NCBI RefSeq assembly: GCF_000148525.1
Contig: NZ_AEDU01000006.1
Span: forward strand, 124,001-188,000
Reading direction: 5' to 3'
Length of the DNA: 64,000 nucleotides
DNA from: Streptococcus mitis SK564
GTDB taxonomy: Bacteria > Bacillota > Bacilli > Lactobacillales > Streptococcaceae
Shown here: positions 16,503-25,185 of the stretch, one piece after another
Layout of the letters: each line of letters starts with the position of its first letter
Position numbering within the stretch: position 1 is the first letter of the stretch
Made by a program: the position numbers and the translations under genes
Notes under the pieces: model-generated
What the model saw: only the letters and a program-made list of their open reading frames with translations
Told to the model about the DNA's origin: nothing
Database searches by the model: none

Positions 16503-18500
16503 ATGTCTGAAAAGAATTTTTATATTACAACGCCGATTTACTATCCATCTGGTAAACTTCATATCGGTTCTGCCTACACAACCATCGCCTGTGATGTCCT
16601 AGCACGTTACAAACGCCTGATGGGCTACGATGTCTTTTATTTGACAGGTCTTGATGAGCATGGTCAGAAAATCCAGCAGAAAGCTGAAGAAGCTGGCATC
16701 ACACCTCAAGCTTATGTTGATGGAATGGCAGTTGGAGTTAAAGAACTCTGGCAATTACTAGATATCTCATATGATAAATTTATCCGTACAACTGATGACT
16801 ACCATGAAAAAGTTGTCGCACAGGTCTTTGAGCGCTTGCTTGCTCAAGATGACATCTATTTGGGTGAATACTCTGGCTGGTATTCAGTCTCAGATGAAGA
16901 ATTCTTTACAGAAAGTCAGCTTGCGGAAGTTTTCCGTGACGAAGCTGGAAATGTGACTGGTGGAATCGCTCCATCAGGTCACGAGGTGGAATGGGTTTCT
17001 GAAGAATCATACTTCCTTCGTCTCAGCAAATACCAAGATCGTTTGGTCGAATTTTTCAAGTCCCATCCTGAATTTATCACTCCAGATGGTCGTCTGAATG
17101 AAATGCTTCGCAACTTCATCGAGCCAGGTTTGGAGGATTTGGCAGTTTCTCGTACAACCTTTACATGGGGAGTGCCTGTCCCATCAAATCCAAAACACGT
17201 TGTCTATGTTTGGATTGATGCTCTTCTTAACTATGCGACAGCTCTTGGCTACGGTCAAGACGAACATGGTAACTTTGACAAGTTCTGGAATGGAACAGTC
17301 TTCCACATGGTAGGAAAAGACATCCTTCGTTTCCACTCAATCTACTGGCCAATTCTTCTCATGATGCTCGATATCAAATTGCCAGATCGTTTGATTGCCC
17401 ACGGTTGGTTCGTCATGAAAGACGGCAAGATGTCTAAGTCTAAAGGGAATGTCGTTTACCCTGAGATGTTGGTAGAGCGTTATGGATTAGATCCACTTCG
17501 TTACTACCTCATGCGCAGCCTTCCGGTTGGTTCAGACGGAACCTTCACTCCTGAGGACTATGTAGGTCGTATCAACTATGAATTGGCCAATGACCTTGGA
17601 AACCTTCTCAACCGTACTGTTTCCATGATTAACAAGTATTTTGATGGTCAAATCCCTGCCTATGTAGAGGGTGTAACAGAGTTTGACAATGCTCTTGCTC
17701 AAGTAGCAGAACAATCAATTGCTGACTACCATACACACATGGAAGCAGTTGACTACCCACGTGCTTTAGAAGCAGTCTGGACTCTTATCTCTCGTACTAA
17801 CAAATACATCGACGAGACAGCTCCATGGGTCTTGGCTAAGGATGAAGCTCTTCGTGACCAATTGGCAAGTGTCATGAGTCACTTGGCAGCTAGCCTTCGT
17901 GTCGTAGCTCACTTGATTGAACCATTTATGATGGAAACTAGTCGTGCAGTCTTGACTCAACTTGGTCTAGCAGAAGTTTCTAGCCTTGAAAACTTGAGCC
18001 TGGCAGATTTCCCTGCTGGTGTGACTGTTGTTGCCAAAGGAACACCAATCTTTCCACGCCTCGATATGGAAGAAGAAATCGCCTATATCAAGGAACAAAT
18101 GGAAGGCAACAAACCAGCAGTCGAAAAAGAGTGGAACCCAGACGAAGTTGAACTCAAACTAAACAAGGATGAAATCAAGTTTGAAGACTTTGACAAGGTC
18201 GAAATCCGTGTCGCAGAAGTCAAAGAAGTTTCTAAAGTAGAAGGTTCTGATAAGTTGCTTCAATTCCGCTTAGATGCTGGTGATGGTGAAGATCGTCAAA
18301 TCCTCTCAGGGATTGCAAAATACTATCCAAATGAACAAGAATTGGTCGGCCAGAAAGTTCAAATCGTTGCTAACCTTAAACCTCGTAAAATGATGAAGAA
18401 ATATGTCAGCCAAGGGATGATTCTCTCAGCTGAACATGATGGACAATTAACCCTTCTTACAGTTGATCCAGCTGTACCAAATGGAAGTGTGATTGGGTAA
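16503..18500 (+). CDS. metG: Methionyl-tRNA synthetase
   Basis: A 665-residue class I synthetase. It has the HIGH-type motif [14 protein letters not shown] near residues 14-27, the KMSKS loop [14 protein letters not shown] near 303-316, the anticodon-binding helical domain, and a C-terminal tRNA-binding OB fold (from about 555: [14 protein letters not shown]). It charges initiator and elongator tRNA-Met. ATG 16503 is chosen because of its GGAAAGG site and the conserved start [16 protein letters not shown]; an in-frame start at 16461 lies between the -10 and this site. Confidence 0.97.
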   Translation: MSEKNFYITTPIYYPSGKLHIGSAYTTIACDVLARYKRLMGYDVFYLTGLDEHGQKIQQKAEEAGITPQAYVDGMAVGVKELWQLLDISYDKFIRTTDDYHEKVVAQVFERLLAQDDIYLGEYSGWYSVSDEEFFTESQLAEVFRDEAGNVTGGIAPSGHEVEWVSEESYFLRLSKYQDRLVEFFKSHPEFITPDGRLNEMLRNFIEPGLEDLAVSRTTFTWGVPVPSNPKHVVYVWIDALLNYATALGYGQDEHGNFDKFWNGTVFHMVGKDILRFHSIYWPILLMMLDIKLPDRLIAHGWFVMKDGKMSKSKGNVVYPEMLVERYGLDPLRYYLMRSLPVGSDGTFTPEDYVGRINYELANDLGNLLNRTVSMINKYFDGQIPAYVEGVTEFDNALAQVAEQSIADYHTHMEAVDYPRALEAVWTLISRTNKYIDETAPWVLAKDEALRDQLASVMSHLAASLRVVAHLIEPFMMETSRAVLTQLGLAEVSSLENLSLADFPAGVTVVAKGTPIFPRLDMEEEIAYIKEQMEGNKPAVEKEWNPDEVELKLNKDEIKFEDFDKVEIRVAEVKEVSKVEGSDKLLQFRLDAGDGEDRQILSGIAKYYPNEQELVGQKVQIVANLKPRKMMKKYVSQGMILSAEHDGQLTLLTVDPAVPNGSVIG

Positions 18501-18506
18501 AAATAG

Positions 18507-18538
18507 ACAGGACTAGTTCATGCTAGTTCTGTTTTTTT
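18507..18538 (+). terminator. metG terminator
   Basis: ACAGGACTAG / CTAGTTCTGT stem, six-base loop, then seven T. Confidence 0.9.
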
Positions 18539-18542
18539 ATTT

Positions 18543-18829
18543 ATACTCAATGAAAATCAAAGAGCAAACTAGGAAGCTAGCCGCAGGTTGCTCAAAACAC
18601 CGTTTTGAGGTAGTAGATAAGACTGACGAAGTCAGCTCAAAGCACTGCTTTGAGGTTGTAGATGAAACTGACGAAGTCAGCTCAAAACATGGTTTTGAGG
18701 TTGTAGATGAAACTGACGAAGTCAGCTCAAAACATGGTTTTGAGGTTGTAGATGAAACTGACGAAGTCAGTAACCATACCTACGGCAAGGCGACGCTGAC
18801 GTGGTTTGAAGAGATTTTCGAAGAGTATT
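18543..18829 (-). repeat. BOX element with four boxB units
   Basis: Pneumococcal-type BOX repeat in reverse orientation (boxC left, boxA right, ending TTCGAAGAGTAT). Four 45-bp boxB units occupy 18591-18635, 18636-18680, 18681-18725 and 18726-18770; units 3 and 4 are identical. Because 45 is a multiple of three, the element reads as an open frame of about 100 residues with repeats of EVVDETDEVSSKHGF. I regard that frame as an artefact because it has no ribosome site. The element precedes the PadR gene promoter. Confidence 0.9.
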
Positions 18830-18840
18830 AACTATTATGC

Positions 18841-18869
18841 TTTACAAACTAGTGTGAAAGTGGTATATT
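18841..18869 (+). promoter_or_regulatory. Promoter of the padR pair
   Basis: -35 TTTACA (18841-18846), 17-bp spacer, -10 TATATT (18864-18869). ACTAGT occurs once in the spacer and again at about 18881-18886, a possible autoregulatory PadR site. Confidence 0.6.
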
Positions 18870-18920
18870 ATTGGTGAAGCTACTAGTAGGTATTACAAAA
18901 TAGATTAGAAGGGAGAAGGG

Positions 18921-19241
18921 ATGAAGGAAACTCAACTATTAAAAGGTGTTCTTGAGGGTTGTGTCTTGGATATGATTGGTCAAAAAGAGCGATATGGTTA
19001 TGAGTTGGTTCAGACTTTGCGAGAGGCTGGATTTGATACTATCGTTCCAGGAACTATTTATCCTTTGTTGCAAAAGTTAGAAAAAAATCAATGGATAAGA
19101 GGCGACATGCGCCCGTCGCCAGATGGTCCAGATCGGAAGTATTTTTCGTTAACTAAAGAAGGAGAAGAGCGTGTCTCGGTCTTTTGGCAACAATGGGACG
19201 ATTTAAGTCAAAAAGTTGAAGGGATTAAGAATGGGGGGTAA
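18921..19241 (+). CDS. PadR-family transcriptional regulator
   Basis: A 106-residue winged-helix protein with the family motif YGYELVQTLREAGF (about 27-40) and GTIYPLLQKLE (about 46-56), followed by the wing DGPDRKYFSLT. This small PadR class usually represses its own operon together with a membrane protein gene. The membrane gene follows 3 bp later. A GGGAGAAGGG ribosome site precedes the ATG. Confidence 0.9.
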   Translation: MKETQLLKGVLEGCVLDMIGQKERYGYELVQTLREAGFDTIVPGTIYPLLQKLEKNQWIRGDMRPSPDGPDRKYFSLTKEGEERVSVFWQQWDDLSQKVEGIKNGG

Positions 19242-19244
19242 ACC

Positions 19245-20060
19245 ATGAAGAAAATGAAGTATTACGAAGAAACAAGCGCTTTGCTGCATGAGTTTTCTGA
19301 GGAGAATCAAAAGTATTTTGAGGAGCTGTGGGATAGTTTTAATCTTGCTGGATTTCTCTATGATGAGGACTATCTCAGAGAGCAGATCTATTTGATGATG
19401 CTAGATTTCTCAGAAGCAGAACGAGATGGCATGAGTGCAGAGGATTATCTAGGTAAGAATCCTAAAACAATAATGAAAGAGATGCTCAAGGAAGCGCCAT
19501 GTAGTTCTATCAAGGAGTCCCTTTTGACACCAATTCTGGTCCTAGCGGTATTACGTTATTATCAACTACTAAGTGATTTTTCTAAAGGTCCTCTCTTAAC
19601 AGTCAATTTGCTCACTTTTTTAGGGCAACTTCTTCTTTTTCTGATTGGATTTGGACTTGTGGCCACAATCTTACGATGGAGTTTAGTCCAAGATTCTCCT
19701 AAAATGAAAATTGGCACCTATATTGTTGTTGGAATTCTTGTTCTGCTAGTCGTTCTAGGATATGTAGGAATGGGAAGTTTCATACAAGAAGGGGCCTTTT
19801 ATCTTCCTGCTCCCTGGGATAGTTTCCTTGTCTTTACGCTTTCTCTAGTCATCAGTATTTGGAATTGGAAAGAAGCGGTCTTTCGTCCCTTTGTCAGTAT
19901 GATTATTGCCCATCTTGTTGTAGGCTCTCTGCTCCGTTACTATGATTGGATGGGAATTTCAAATGCTTTCCTCACAAAAATCATTCCTTTAGCTGTTCTC
20001 TTTATTGGTATTTTTCTCTTGTTCCGTGGGTTTAAGAAGATAAAATGGAGTGAAATATAG
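19245..20060 (+). CDS. PadR-associated integral membrane protein
   Basis: A 271-residue protein. It has an acidic, helical cytosolic N-terminal domain (about 1-90; YYEETSALLHEFSEENQKYF) and about six transmembrane segments (about 92 to 262). The layout resembles DUF1129/DUF1700-like proteins paired with PadR regulators, but I cannot fix the family. A GGGGGG ribosome site overlaps the end of padR. The likely role is an envelope stress or transport protein under PadR control (inference). Confidence 0.7.
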   Translation: MKKMKYYEETSALLHEFSEENQKYFEELWDSFNLAGFLYDEDYLREQIYLMMLDFSEAERDGMSAEDYLGKNPKTIMKEMLKEAPCSSIKESLLTPILVLAVLRYYQLLSDFSKGPLLTVNLLTFLGQLLLFLIGFGLVATILRWSLVQDSPKMKIGTYIVVGILVLLVVLGYVGMGSFIQEGAFYLPAPWDSFLVFTLSLVISIWNWKEAVFRPFVSMIIAHLVVGSLLRYYDWMGISNAFLTKIIPLAVLFIGIFLLFRGFKKIKWSEI

Positions 20061-20062
20061 TC

Positions 20063-20088
20063 AAAAAGCCGTTGCAAAACGGTTTTTT
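20063..20088 (+). terminator. Terminator after the PadR operon
   Basis: CCGTT-GCAA-AACGG stem followed by six T. Confidence 0.8.
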
Positions 20089-20096
20089 GTTATAAT
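20088..20096 (+). promoter_or_regulatory. Extended -10 of the aldo/keto reductase gene
   Basis: TG-T-TATAAT directly abuts the preceding terminator, 39 bp before ATG 20135. Any -35 would fall inside the terminator stem. Confidence 0.6.
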
Positions 20097-20134
20097 GAAG
20101 GGAAGAATGTTAGAAATTTAAGGAGAAAAATTTG

Positions 20135-21061
20135 ATGAGATACATAACTCTTGGTCAAGATGACAAAGAATTATCAGAAATTGTTCTCGGAATGATGAGA
20201 ATAAAAGATAAGTCTGTAAAAGAAGTTGAAGAGCTTGTAGAAACAGCACTTTCTGTTGGAATCAATGCTTTTGACTTGGCTGATATATATGGTCGTGGTC
20301 GTTGTGAAGAACTGTTAGGTCTTGTCCTAAAAAATCGTCCAGATTTAAGAGAAAAGATGTGGATTCAGTCCAAATGTGGCATTCGCATTGAAGAATTTAC
20401 CTATTTTGATTTTTCTAAGGACTATATTATAAAATCAGTTGACGGAATTTTGCAAAGATTGAAGATTGATCATTTAGATAGCTTGCTTCTTCATCGACCA
20501 GATGCTTTGATGGAATCTGACCAAGTAGCAGAAGCCTTTGATCTCCTTTATAAACAAGGTAAGGTTCTAAATTTTGGAGTTTCTAATCAAAATCCTATGA
20601 TGATGGAGTTACTTAAAAAAGATGTCAAGCAGCCGTTAGCTGTTAATCAGCTACAATTAAGTGCGGCTTTTACTCCAGGATTCGAATCAGGTTTTCATGT
20701 TAATATGGAAGATAGTCAAGCAGCTATGCGAGATGGCAGCATTTTTGAATATTGCAAATTACACGATGTGGTCATTCAAGCATGGTCTGTCTTACAATTT
20801 GGGTATTTTAAAGGGAATTTTGTTGGAAATGAGAAATTTCAAGCTTTAAATCAAGTACTTGATCGTTTAGCTATTAAATATGGAGTAACCTCTTCAACTA
20901 TTGCCATTTCTTGGATATTGCGTTATCCAGCAAAAATGCAGGCAGTCGTAGGTACAACAAATCCTAAGCACTTGAGAGAAGTTAGCCAAGCGGCAAACTT
21001 TAGCTTAACAAGAAAAGAATGGTATGAAATTTATCTTGCTGCAGGGAATAATTTGCCCTAG
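20135..21061 (+). CDS. Aldo/keto reductase
   Basis: A 308-residue TIM-barrel oxidoreductase. The catalytic tetrad is visible as Asp and Tyr in FDLADIYGRG (about 48-57), Lys in IQSKCGI near 83 and His in LLLHRPDAL near 117. The NADPH-binding end has ISWILRYPAKMQAVVGTTNP near 265. The sequence is closest in feel to YdhF-type reductases. The true substrate is unknown. ATG 20135 follows AAGGAG; the TTG one codon earlier is less likely. Confidence 0.88.
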   Translation: MRYITLGQDDKELSEIVLGMMRIKDKSVKEVEELVETALSVGINAFDLADIYGRGRCEELLGLVLKNRPDLREKMWIQSKCGIRIEEFTYFDFSKDYIIKSVDGILQRLKIDHLDSLLLHRPDALMESDQVAEAFDLLYKQGKVLNFGVSNQNPMMMELLKKDVKQPLAVNQLQLSAAFTPGFESGFHVNMEDSQAAMRDGSIFEYCKLHDVVIQAWSVLQFGYFKGNFVGNEKFQALNQVLDRLAIKYGVTSSTIAISWILRYPAKMQAVVGTTNPKHLREVSQAANFSLTRKEWYEIYLAAGNNLP

Positions 21062-21090
21062 GAGAAAATGCATTTAAAGAAATCACAGTC

Positions 21091-21116
21091 AAAAAAACGT
21101 TGCAAAACGTTTTTTT
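21091..21116 (+). terminator. Terminator after the aldo/keto reductase gene
   Basis: AACGTT-GCAA-AACGTT-like stem flanked by A7 and T7. It is a diverged copy of the terminator at 20063, sharing AGTCAAAAA before and TTTTTTGTTAT after it. Confidence 0.75.
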
Positions 21117-21181
21117 GTTATGTGACCATTTGTCTGTCTTGATTCGTTAGGTACGGTTCATTGATGGATGATTCTGATTTA

Positions 21182-21331
21182 ATACTCAATGAAAATCGAA
21201 AAGCAAACTAGGAAGTTAGCCGCAAGCTGCTCAAAACACTGTTTTGAGGTTGTAGATAAGACTGACGAAGTCAGTCACATATATACGGTAAGGCGACGCT
21301 GACGTGGTTTGAAGAGATTTTCGAAGAGTAT
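21182..21331 (-). repeat. BOX element with one boxB
   Basis: A-B-C BOX repeat in reverse orientation, from ATACTCAATGAAAATC to TTCGAAGAGTATA, with a single boxB. Confidence 0.88.
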
Positions 21332-21420
21332 AACTATTCTGATTTACATACTATCAGGGAAGCAGTATCCCATAATTGACGGCACGCTAGTAGGTACTAT
21401 AAAATGGACTGGAGTGATTT
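21332..21420 (+). repeat. Relic similar to the padR promoter region
   Basis: Following the BOX, this stretch aligns with 18830-18915, the sequence between the other BOX and padR: ACTATT, TTTACA-ACTA, GTAT, then CTAGTAGGTA and AAAAT in the same order. No padR gene follows. It looks like a duplicated or decayed BOX-plus-promoter segment. Confidence 0.55.
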
Positions 21421-21463
21421 TTGGATTTTGATTGAGTATAAAACATCATAGAGAATAAAAAAA

Positions 21464-21627
21464 TGAGAGGCTGGGACAAAAAGATTTTGATTTTAGGAAT
21501 TCTTTATTATGACATTTTAAAATCGATAGATTAGACAAAAAAGCGAACAAAACAGAATTCTGAGTGTCAGATGACTCGTTTTGTTCGTTTTTTATATTTA
21601 AGGTTAGACTTTTGTCCAAGACTCCAT
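21464..21627. repeat. Inverted-repeat element with central terminator hairpin
   Basis: The outer arms GAGGCTGGGACAAAA and TTTGTCCAAGACTCC are imperfect inverted repeats. Inside is a strong hairpin CGAACAAAAC / GTTTTGTTCG followed by TTTTTT. The GGCTGGGACAAAA arm recurs in streptococcal genomes as far as I recall. The element lies downstream of the hemolysin-III gene and may end its transcript. Confidence 0.6.
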
Positions 21628-21629
21628 TT

Positions 21630-22277
21630 TTACATGTAATAAACAATGGCGATGTATTGGAGTGCGGACGCAGCTAGGATAAAGAGATGCCAAATCATGT
21701 GGAAATAAGGTTTTTTCTTGGCGTAAAATCCAGCTCCGACTGTATAACAGAGTCCGCCAGTTACCATGAGACTCCAGAAAATTGGCGTCGTTTGACTGAT
21801 AATGGCAGGAATGATAGCTAGAACCAACCAGCCCATAATCAGGTAAAGAGCAAGGCTAAATTTCTCATTGACTTTTTTAGAAAAGATTTTATAGAGAATA
21901 CCAAAGATAGTTGTTCCCCATTGGATGGCAATAATCAGATAGCCAAACCAGTTATTCATTAAGGTTAAGACGACTGGTGTATAAGAGCCTGCGATAGCCA
22001 CATAAATCATCGAATGGTCGATGATTCTCAAGACATATTTATGGGTCGAACCATAGGCCATAGAGTGATAAATGGTGGATGATAAAAACATGAGAAAGAG
22101 ACTAATAACGAAAATGGAAACGCCGATAGAGGATAAAAATCCGTGTGTCTCATAACTATAGGTGGATGAAATAGGCAGTAAGATGAGCATGATGATTGCA
22201 CCCACAGCATGGGTCACACTATTAGCAATCTCCTCTCCAAAACTGAGTTGTTTGCTGAGTTTAAGACTAGTGTTCAT
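21630..22277 (-). CDS. Hemolysin III / PAQR-family membrane protein
   Basis: A 215-residue protein with seven hydrophobic segments. It has family motifs EEIANSVTHAVGA (about 15-27), STIYHSM near 68, and the C-terminal HMIWHLFILAASALQYIA with metal-type histidines. The YqfA/HlyIII family is related to adiponectin receptors; cytolytic activity is not established for this member. Its start overlaps the DUF1836 gene stop by 4 bp. Confidence 0.88.
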   Translation of the reverse strand: MNTSLKLSKQLSFGEEIANSVTHAVGAIIMLILLPISSTYSYETHGFLSSIGVSIFVISLFLMFLSSTIYHSMAYGSTHKYVLRIIDHSMIYVAIAGSYTPVVLTLMNNWFGYLIIAIQWGTTIFGILYKIFSKKVNEKFSLALYLIMGWLVLAIIPAIISQTTPIFWSLMVTGGLCYTVGAGFYAKKKPYFHMIWHLFILAASALQYIAIVYYM

Positions 22278-22726
22278 CGGATTACCTCCTCTTCAGTATG
22301 ATAGATTAAGGCTAGAGTTTGATGATAGAGTTTAACGGTTTGGCAGCTGGTTTGGATAATGGGGTTAGCTGGATCAATTCCTTGATTCATGTAGTTTACA
22401 AAAGCATCGTAGAGTTGATCTGAACTGGCTTGACTTTGGAGAGTATTCAGTGTCTGAGCGATTTCTTGAATCGAAAATACAGACTTGAGGGTTGTGATAG
22501 CAATCAGACGGGCAATCTGTTGGCGTTGGTATTTTTTCTTGTCAGGCTTTGTCAGGTAACCATGTTTGACATAGTTATTGATCATGGATGCTGTTAGGCC
22601 CTTGTCTTTATCAGGAGAAATAGGGGCGCAGACCTGATTGACATAGAGCAAAACTTGGTCCAGATAGAGGTCAATGTTTGGAATTTCTGCCCATTTTGGG
22701 TAGGAAAAGGTAGTTTTCATTTTCAA
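22274..22726 (-). CDS. DUF1836 domain protein
   Basis: A 150-residue soluble protein with a MerR-like helix-turn-helix reading (LTASMINNYVKHGYLTKPDKKKYQ about 44-67, then RQQIARLIAIT). DUF1836 proteins are probable regulators of unknown target. It is translationally coupled to the hemolysin-III gene, suggesting it controls or senses the same process. Confidence 0.8.
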   Translation of the reverse strand: MKMKTTFSYPKWAEIPNIDLYLDQVLLYVNQVCAPISPDKDKGLTASMINNYVKHGYLTKPDKKKYQRQQIARLIAITTLKSVFSIQEIAQTLNTLQSQASSDQLYDAFVNYMNQGIDPANPIIQTSCQTVKLYHQTLALIYHTEEEVIR

Positions 22727-22854
22727 CTCCTTTTTATCTGGTTTTAATAACTAGATTATAAAATAATAAAAACAGAAAGTCAAGTTTTAACTGCTTGTAG
22801 AAAGACTTAAATTATGCTATGATGGGAGAAACTAGTCAGAAATGAGGAGAAAAG

Positions 22855-23349
22855 ATGGAGATTCGTTTAGCTTTTCCAAATGAAGTAGATGCCATCATGC
22901 AAGTGATGGAGGATGCTAAAAAATGTTTAGCGGATGCTGGTAGTGACCAGTGGCAAAATGGTTATCCAAATGTAGATGTTATTATTGAGGATATTATCTC
23001 AGGCCAAGCCTACGTAGCCTTGGAGGATGGAGAACTATTAGCCTATGCTGCTGTGACTAAGAGTCCAGAGGAGGCCTATGAAGATATTTATGAGGGAAAC
23101 TGGCAAGCTGGAGAGTCAGAATATCTAGTCTTTCACCGTATTGCTGTGGCAGCAGATGTGCAGGGACAAGGAGTTGCTCAAACCTTTTTAGAGGGCTTGA
23201 TTGAAGGTTTTGACTATCTAGATTTTCGCTCAGATACGCATGTTACAAACAAGGCCATGCAGCATATCTTTGAAAAACTCAGTTTTAAACAGGTTGGTAA
23301 GGTTCCAGTTGATGGCGAACGCTTAGCCTATCAAAAATTGAAGAAATAA
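22855..23349 (+). CDS. GNAT-family N-acetyltransferase
   Basis: A 164-residue acetyltransferase. The acetyl-CoA site is in FHRIAVAADVQGQGVAQTFL (about 98-117), and C-terminal DFRSDTHVTNKAMQHIFEKLSF is typical of the family. The acceptor is unknown. Its stop overlaps the next gene start by 1 bp, so it heads an ogt-arsC-like trio. Confidence 0.85.
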   Translation: MEIRLAFPNEVDAIMQVMEDAKKCLADAGSDQWQNGYPNVDVIIEDIISGQAYVALEDGELLAYAAVTKSPEEAYEDIYEGNWQAGESEYLVFHRIAVAADVQGQGVAQTFLEGLIEGFDYLDFRSDTHVTNKAMQHIFEKLSFKQVGKVPVDGERLAYQKLKK

Positions 23350-23858
23350 TGCAAAAGAAGTACGCAAAAATGCTCTATTCTTCGCCAATTGGCTCCCTTT
23401 CTCTCGTAGCTGATGACCAGTATTTGTATGGCATTTGGGTGCAGGAGCAGAAGCATTTTGAGAGAGGGATAGGAGATGACACGATAGAAGCAGTTGTTAG
23501 TCATCCCATTTTAGACTCAGTTATTGCTTGCTTAGATGCTTACTTTAAAGGCAAGTCTCGGGATTTATCCGACTTGCCCTTGGCTCCAATCGGAACGGAT
23601 TTTGAAAAGCGAGTTTGGTCCTATTTACAGGGAATTCCTTATGGTCAGACAGTGACCTATGGACAAATAGCCCAAGATTTGCAAGTGCCTTCTGCTCAAG
23701 CAATTGGTGGAGCAGTGGGACGCAATCCTTGGTCTATCCTAGTACCTTGTCATCGGGTGCTGGGAGTAGGTAAGCGTCTGACAGGTTATGCTGCAGGAGT
23801 GGAAAAGAAAGCTTGGCTCTTGGAGCATGAAGGAGCAGATTTTAAAGATATAAATTAG
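23349..23858 (+). CDS. ogt: Methylated-DNA-protein cysteine methyltransferase
   Basis: A 169-residue O6-alkylguanine repair protein. The active-site PCHRV is near residues 137-141 (VPCHRVLG), preceded by the DNA-binding GQTVTYGQIAQDL and GGAVGRNPWSI. It accepts the alkyl group irreversibly on Cys. It is coupled to the upstream acetyltransferase gene. Confidence 0.93.
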   Translation: MQKKYAKMLYSSPIGSLSLVADDQYLYGIWVQEQKHFERGIGDDTIEAVVSHPILDSVIACLDAYFKGKSRDLSDLPLAPIGTDFEKRVWSYLQGIPYGQTVTYGQIAQDLQVPSAQAIGGAVGRNPWSILVPCHRVLGVGKRLTGYAAGVEKKAWLLEHEGADFKDIN

Positions 23859-23870
23859 AAAGTGAAACAC

Positions 23871-24227
23871 ATGTTAGAATTTATCGAATACCCAAAATGT
23901 TCAACTTGTAAAAAAGCAAAACAAGAATTAAATCAATTAGGTGTGGACTATAAAGCCGTTCATATCGTCGAAGAAACACCTAGCCAAGAAGTCATTTTAA
24001 ACTGGCTAGAAACCTCAGGTTTCGAGTTGAAGCAATTTTTTAACACCAGTGGAATCAAATACCGTGAATTGGGGCTGAAAGATAAGGTAGGAAGCCTGTC
24101 AAACCAAGAAGCGGCTGAGTTGCTAGCAAGTGACGGCATGTTGTTAAAACGCCCCATTTTAGTAGAAAATGGAACTGTTAAGCAAATCGGTTATCGAAAA
24201 CCTTATGAAGAATTGGGATTGAAATAG
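23871..24227 (+). CDS. ArsC/Spx-family thioredoxin-fold protein
   Basis: A 118-residue protein with CxxC as CSTC (residues 10-13) in the Spx/ArsC position, followed by FNTSGIKYRELGL near 55 and the C-terminal LLKRPILVENG. It could be an arsenate-reductase-like (YffB) protein or an Spx paralogue; the RPI motif and short C-terminus favour the ArsC/YffB type. ATG 23871 is preferred over the GTG at 23862. Confidence 0.82.
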   Translation: MLEFIEYPKCSTCKKAKQELNQLGVDYKAVHIVEETPSQEVILNWLETSGFELKQFFNTSGIKYRELGLKDKVGSLSNQEAAELLASDGMLLKRPILVENGTVKQIGYRKPYEELGLK

Positions 24228-24228
24228 T

Positions 24229-24255
24229 TTTTATCTATCTCTTTGATAGATAAAA
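24229..24255 (+). other. Hairpin after the ArsC-like gene
   Basis: TTTTATCTATC / GATAGATAAAA perfect 11-bp stem, five-base loop, no T tract after it on the plus strand. Weak terminator or message-end structure. Confidence 0.55.
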
Positions 24256-24348
24256 TATATAACCTCCCTGTTTCAAAGTATGATAAACTAGTAGGTAGAC
24301 AAAGTCTGTATCTGACCGTAGCAAATAATTTCATTGACGGCAGAAGTA

Positions 24349-24357
24349 TGGTAGAAT
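24349..24357 (+). promoter_or_regulatory. Extended -10 promoter of the amino-acid ABC operon
   Basis: TG-G-TAGAAT, 27 bp before the ATG at 24385. Upstream at 24284-24295 lies an ACTAGTAGGTA motif also found at the padR promoter and its relic. Confidence 0.55.
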
Positions 24358-24384
24358 GAATCATTATCAGGAGAGGATGTTTTT

Positions 24385-25185
24385 ATGAATGTTACAACGA
24401 TTTTAGCATCAGATTGGTACCAAAACTTGATGCAATTGATTCCGGATGGCAAGCTGTTTAGCCTGCGTTCGGTCTTTGATGGGATTCCGAGAATTGTTCA
24501 ACAACTTCCAACAACGATTATGTTGACAATTGGTGGTGCCCTTTTTGGCTTGGTTTTGGCGCTTCTTTTTGCCATTGTGAAGATCAATCGTGTCAAGATT
24601 TTATATCCCTTGCAGGCCTTCTTTGTTAGTTTCTTAAAAGGGACACCGATTTTGGTGCAACTCATGTTGACCTACTACGGAATCCCTTTGGCTTTGAAAG
24701 CTCTCAATCAGCAATGGGGTACTGGTTTCAATATCAATGCGATTCCAGCGGCTGTTTTTGCGATTGTAGCCTTTGCCTTTAATGAGGCAGCTTATGCTAG
24801 TGAAACCATTCGTGCAGCCATTCTCTCAGTCAATCCTGGTGAGATTGAGGCAGCACGCAGTCTGGGGATGACCCGAGCGCAAGTTTATCGTCGAGTGATT
24901 ATTCCAAATGCGGCAGTTGTGGCGACTCCAACCTTAATCAATTCCCTAATCGGATTGACCAAGGGAACTTCCCTAGCCTTTAGTGCGGGTGTTGTCGAAG
25001 TCTTTGCCCAAGCTCAGATTTTGGGTGGTGCCGATTACCGCTATTTTGAACGCTTTATTTCCGTTGCCCTTGTTTATTGGGTAGTCAATATCGGTATTGA
25101 AAGTCTTGGTCGTTTCATAGAGAGAAAAATGGCTATTTCTGCACCTGATACAGTGCAAACAGATGTGAAAGGAGACCTTCGTTAA
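24385..25185 (+). CDS. tcyB: Polar amino acid (cystine-type) ABC transporter permease
   Basis: A 266-residue HisM-type permease with about five transmembrane segments. The EAA loop, contact site for the ATPase, is EAARSLGMTRAQVYRRVIIP (about 154-173). It has no fused substrate-binding domain and no binding-protein gene is adjacent. Its neighbours (ATPase, DUF4059, trxB) match the arrangement I recall for pneumococcal cystine uptake genes; the substrate is therefore inferred. Confidence 0.78.
   Translation: MNVTTILASDWYQNLMQLIPDGKLFSLRSVFDGIPRIVQQLPTTIMLTIGGALFGLVLALLFAIVKINRVKILYPLQAFFVSFLKGTPILVQLMLTYYGIPLALKALNQQWGTGFNINAIPAAVFAIVAFAFNEAAYASETIRAAILSVNPGEIEAARSLGMTRAQVYRRVIIPNAAVVATPTLINSLIGLTKGTSLAFSAGVVEVFAQAQILGGADYRYFERFISVALVYWVVNIGIESLGRFIERKMAISAPDTVQTDVKGDLR

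Noticed and set aside
18591..18770. CRISPR array at the four regularly spaced repeats
   Set aside because: The 45-bp units are directly abutting copies of boxB without unique spacers, and no cas genes are near.
18520..18831. A 103-residue open frame with repeated EVVDETDEVSSKHGF
   Set aside because: It is the translation of a BOX repeat whose 45-bp units keep the frame open. There is no ribosome site, and it begins in the tail of the metG terminator.
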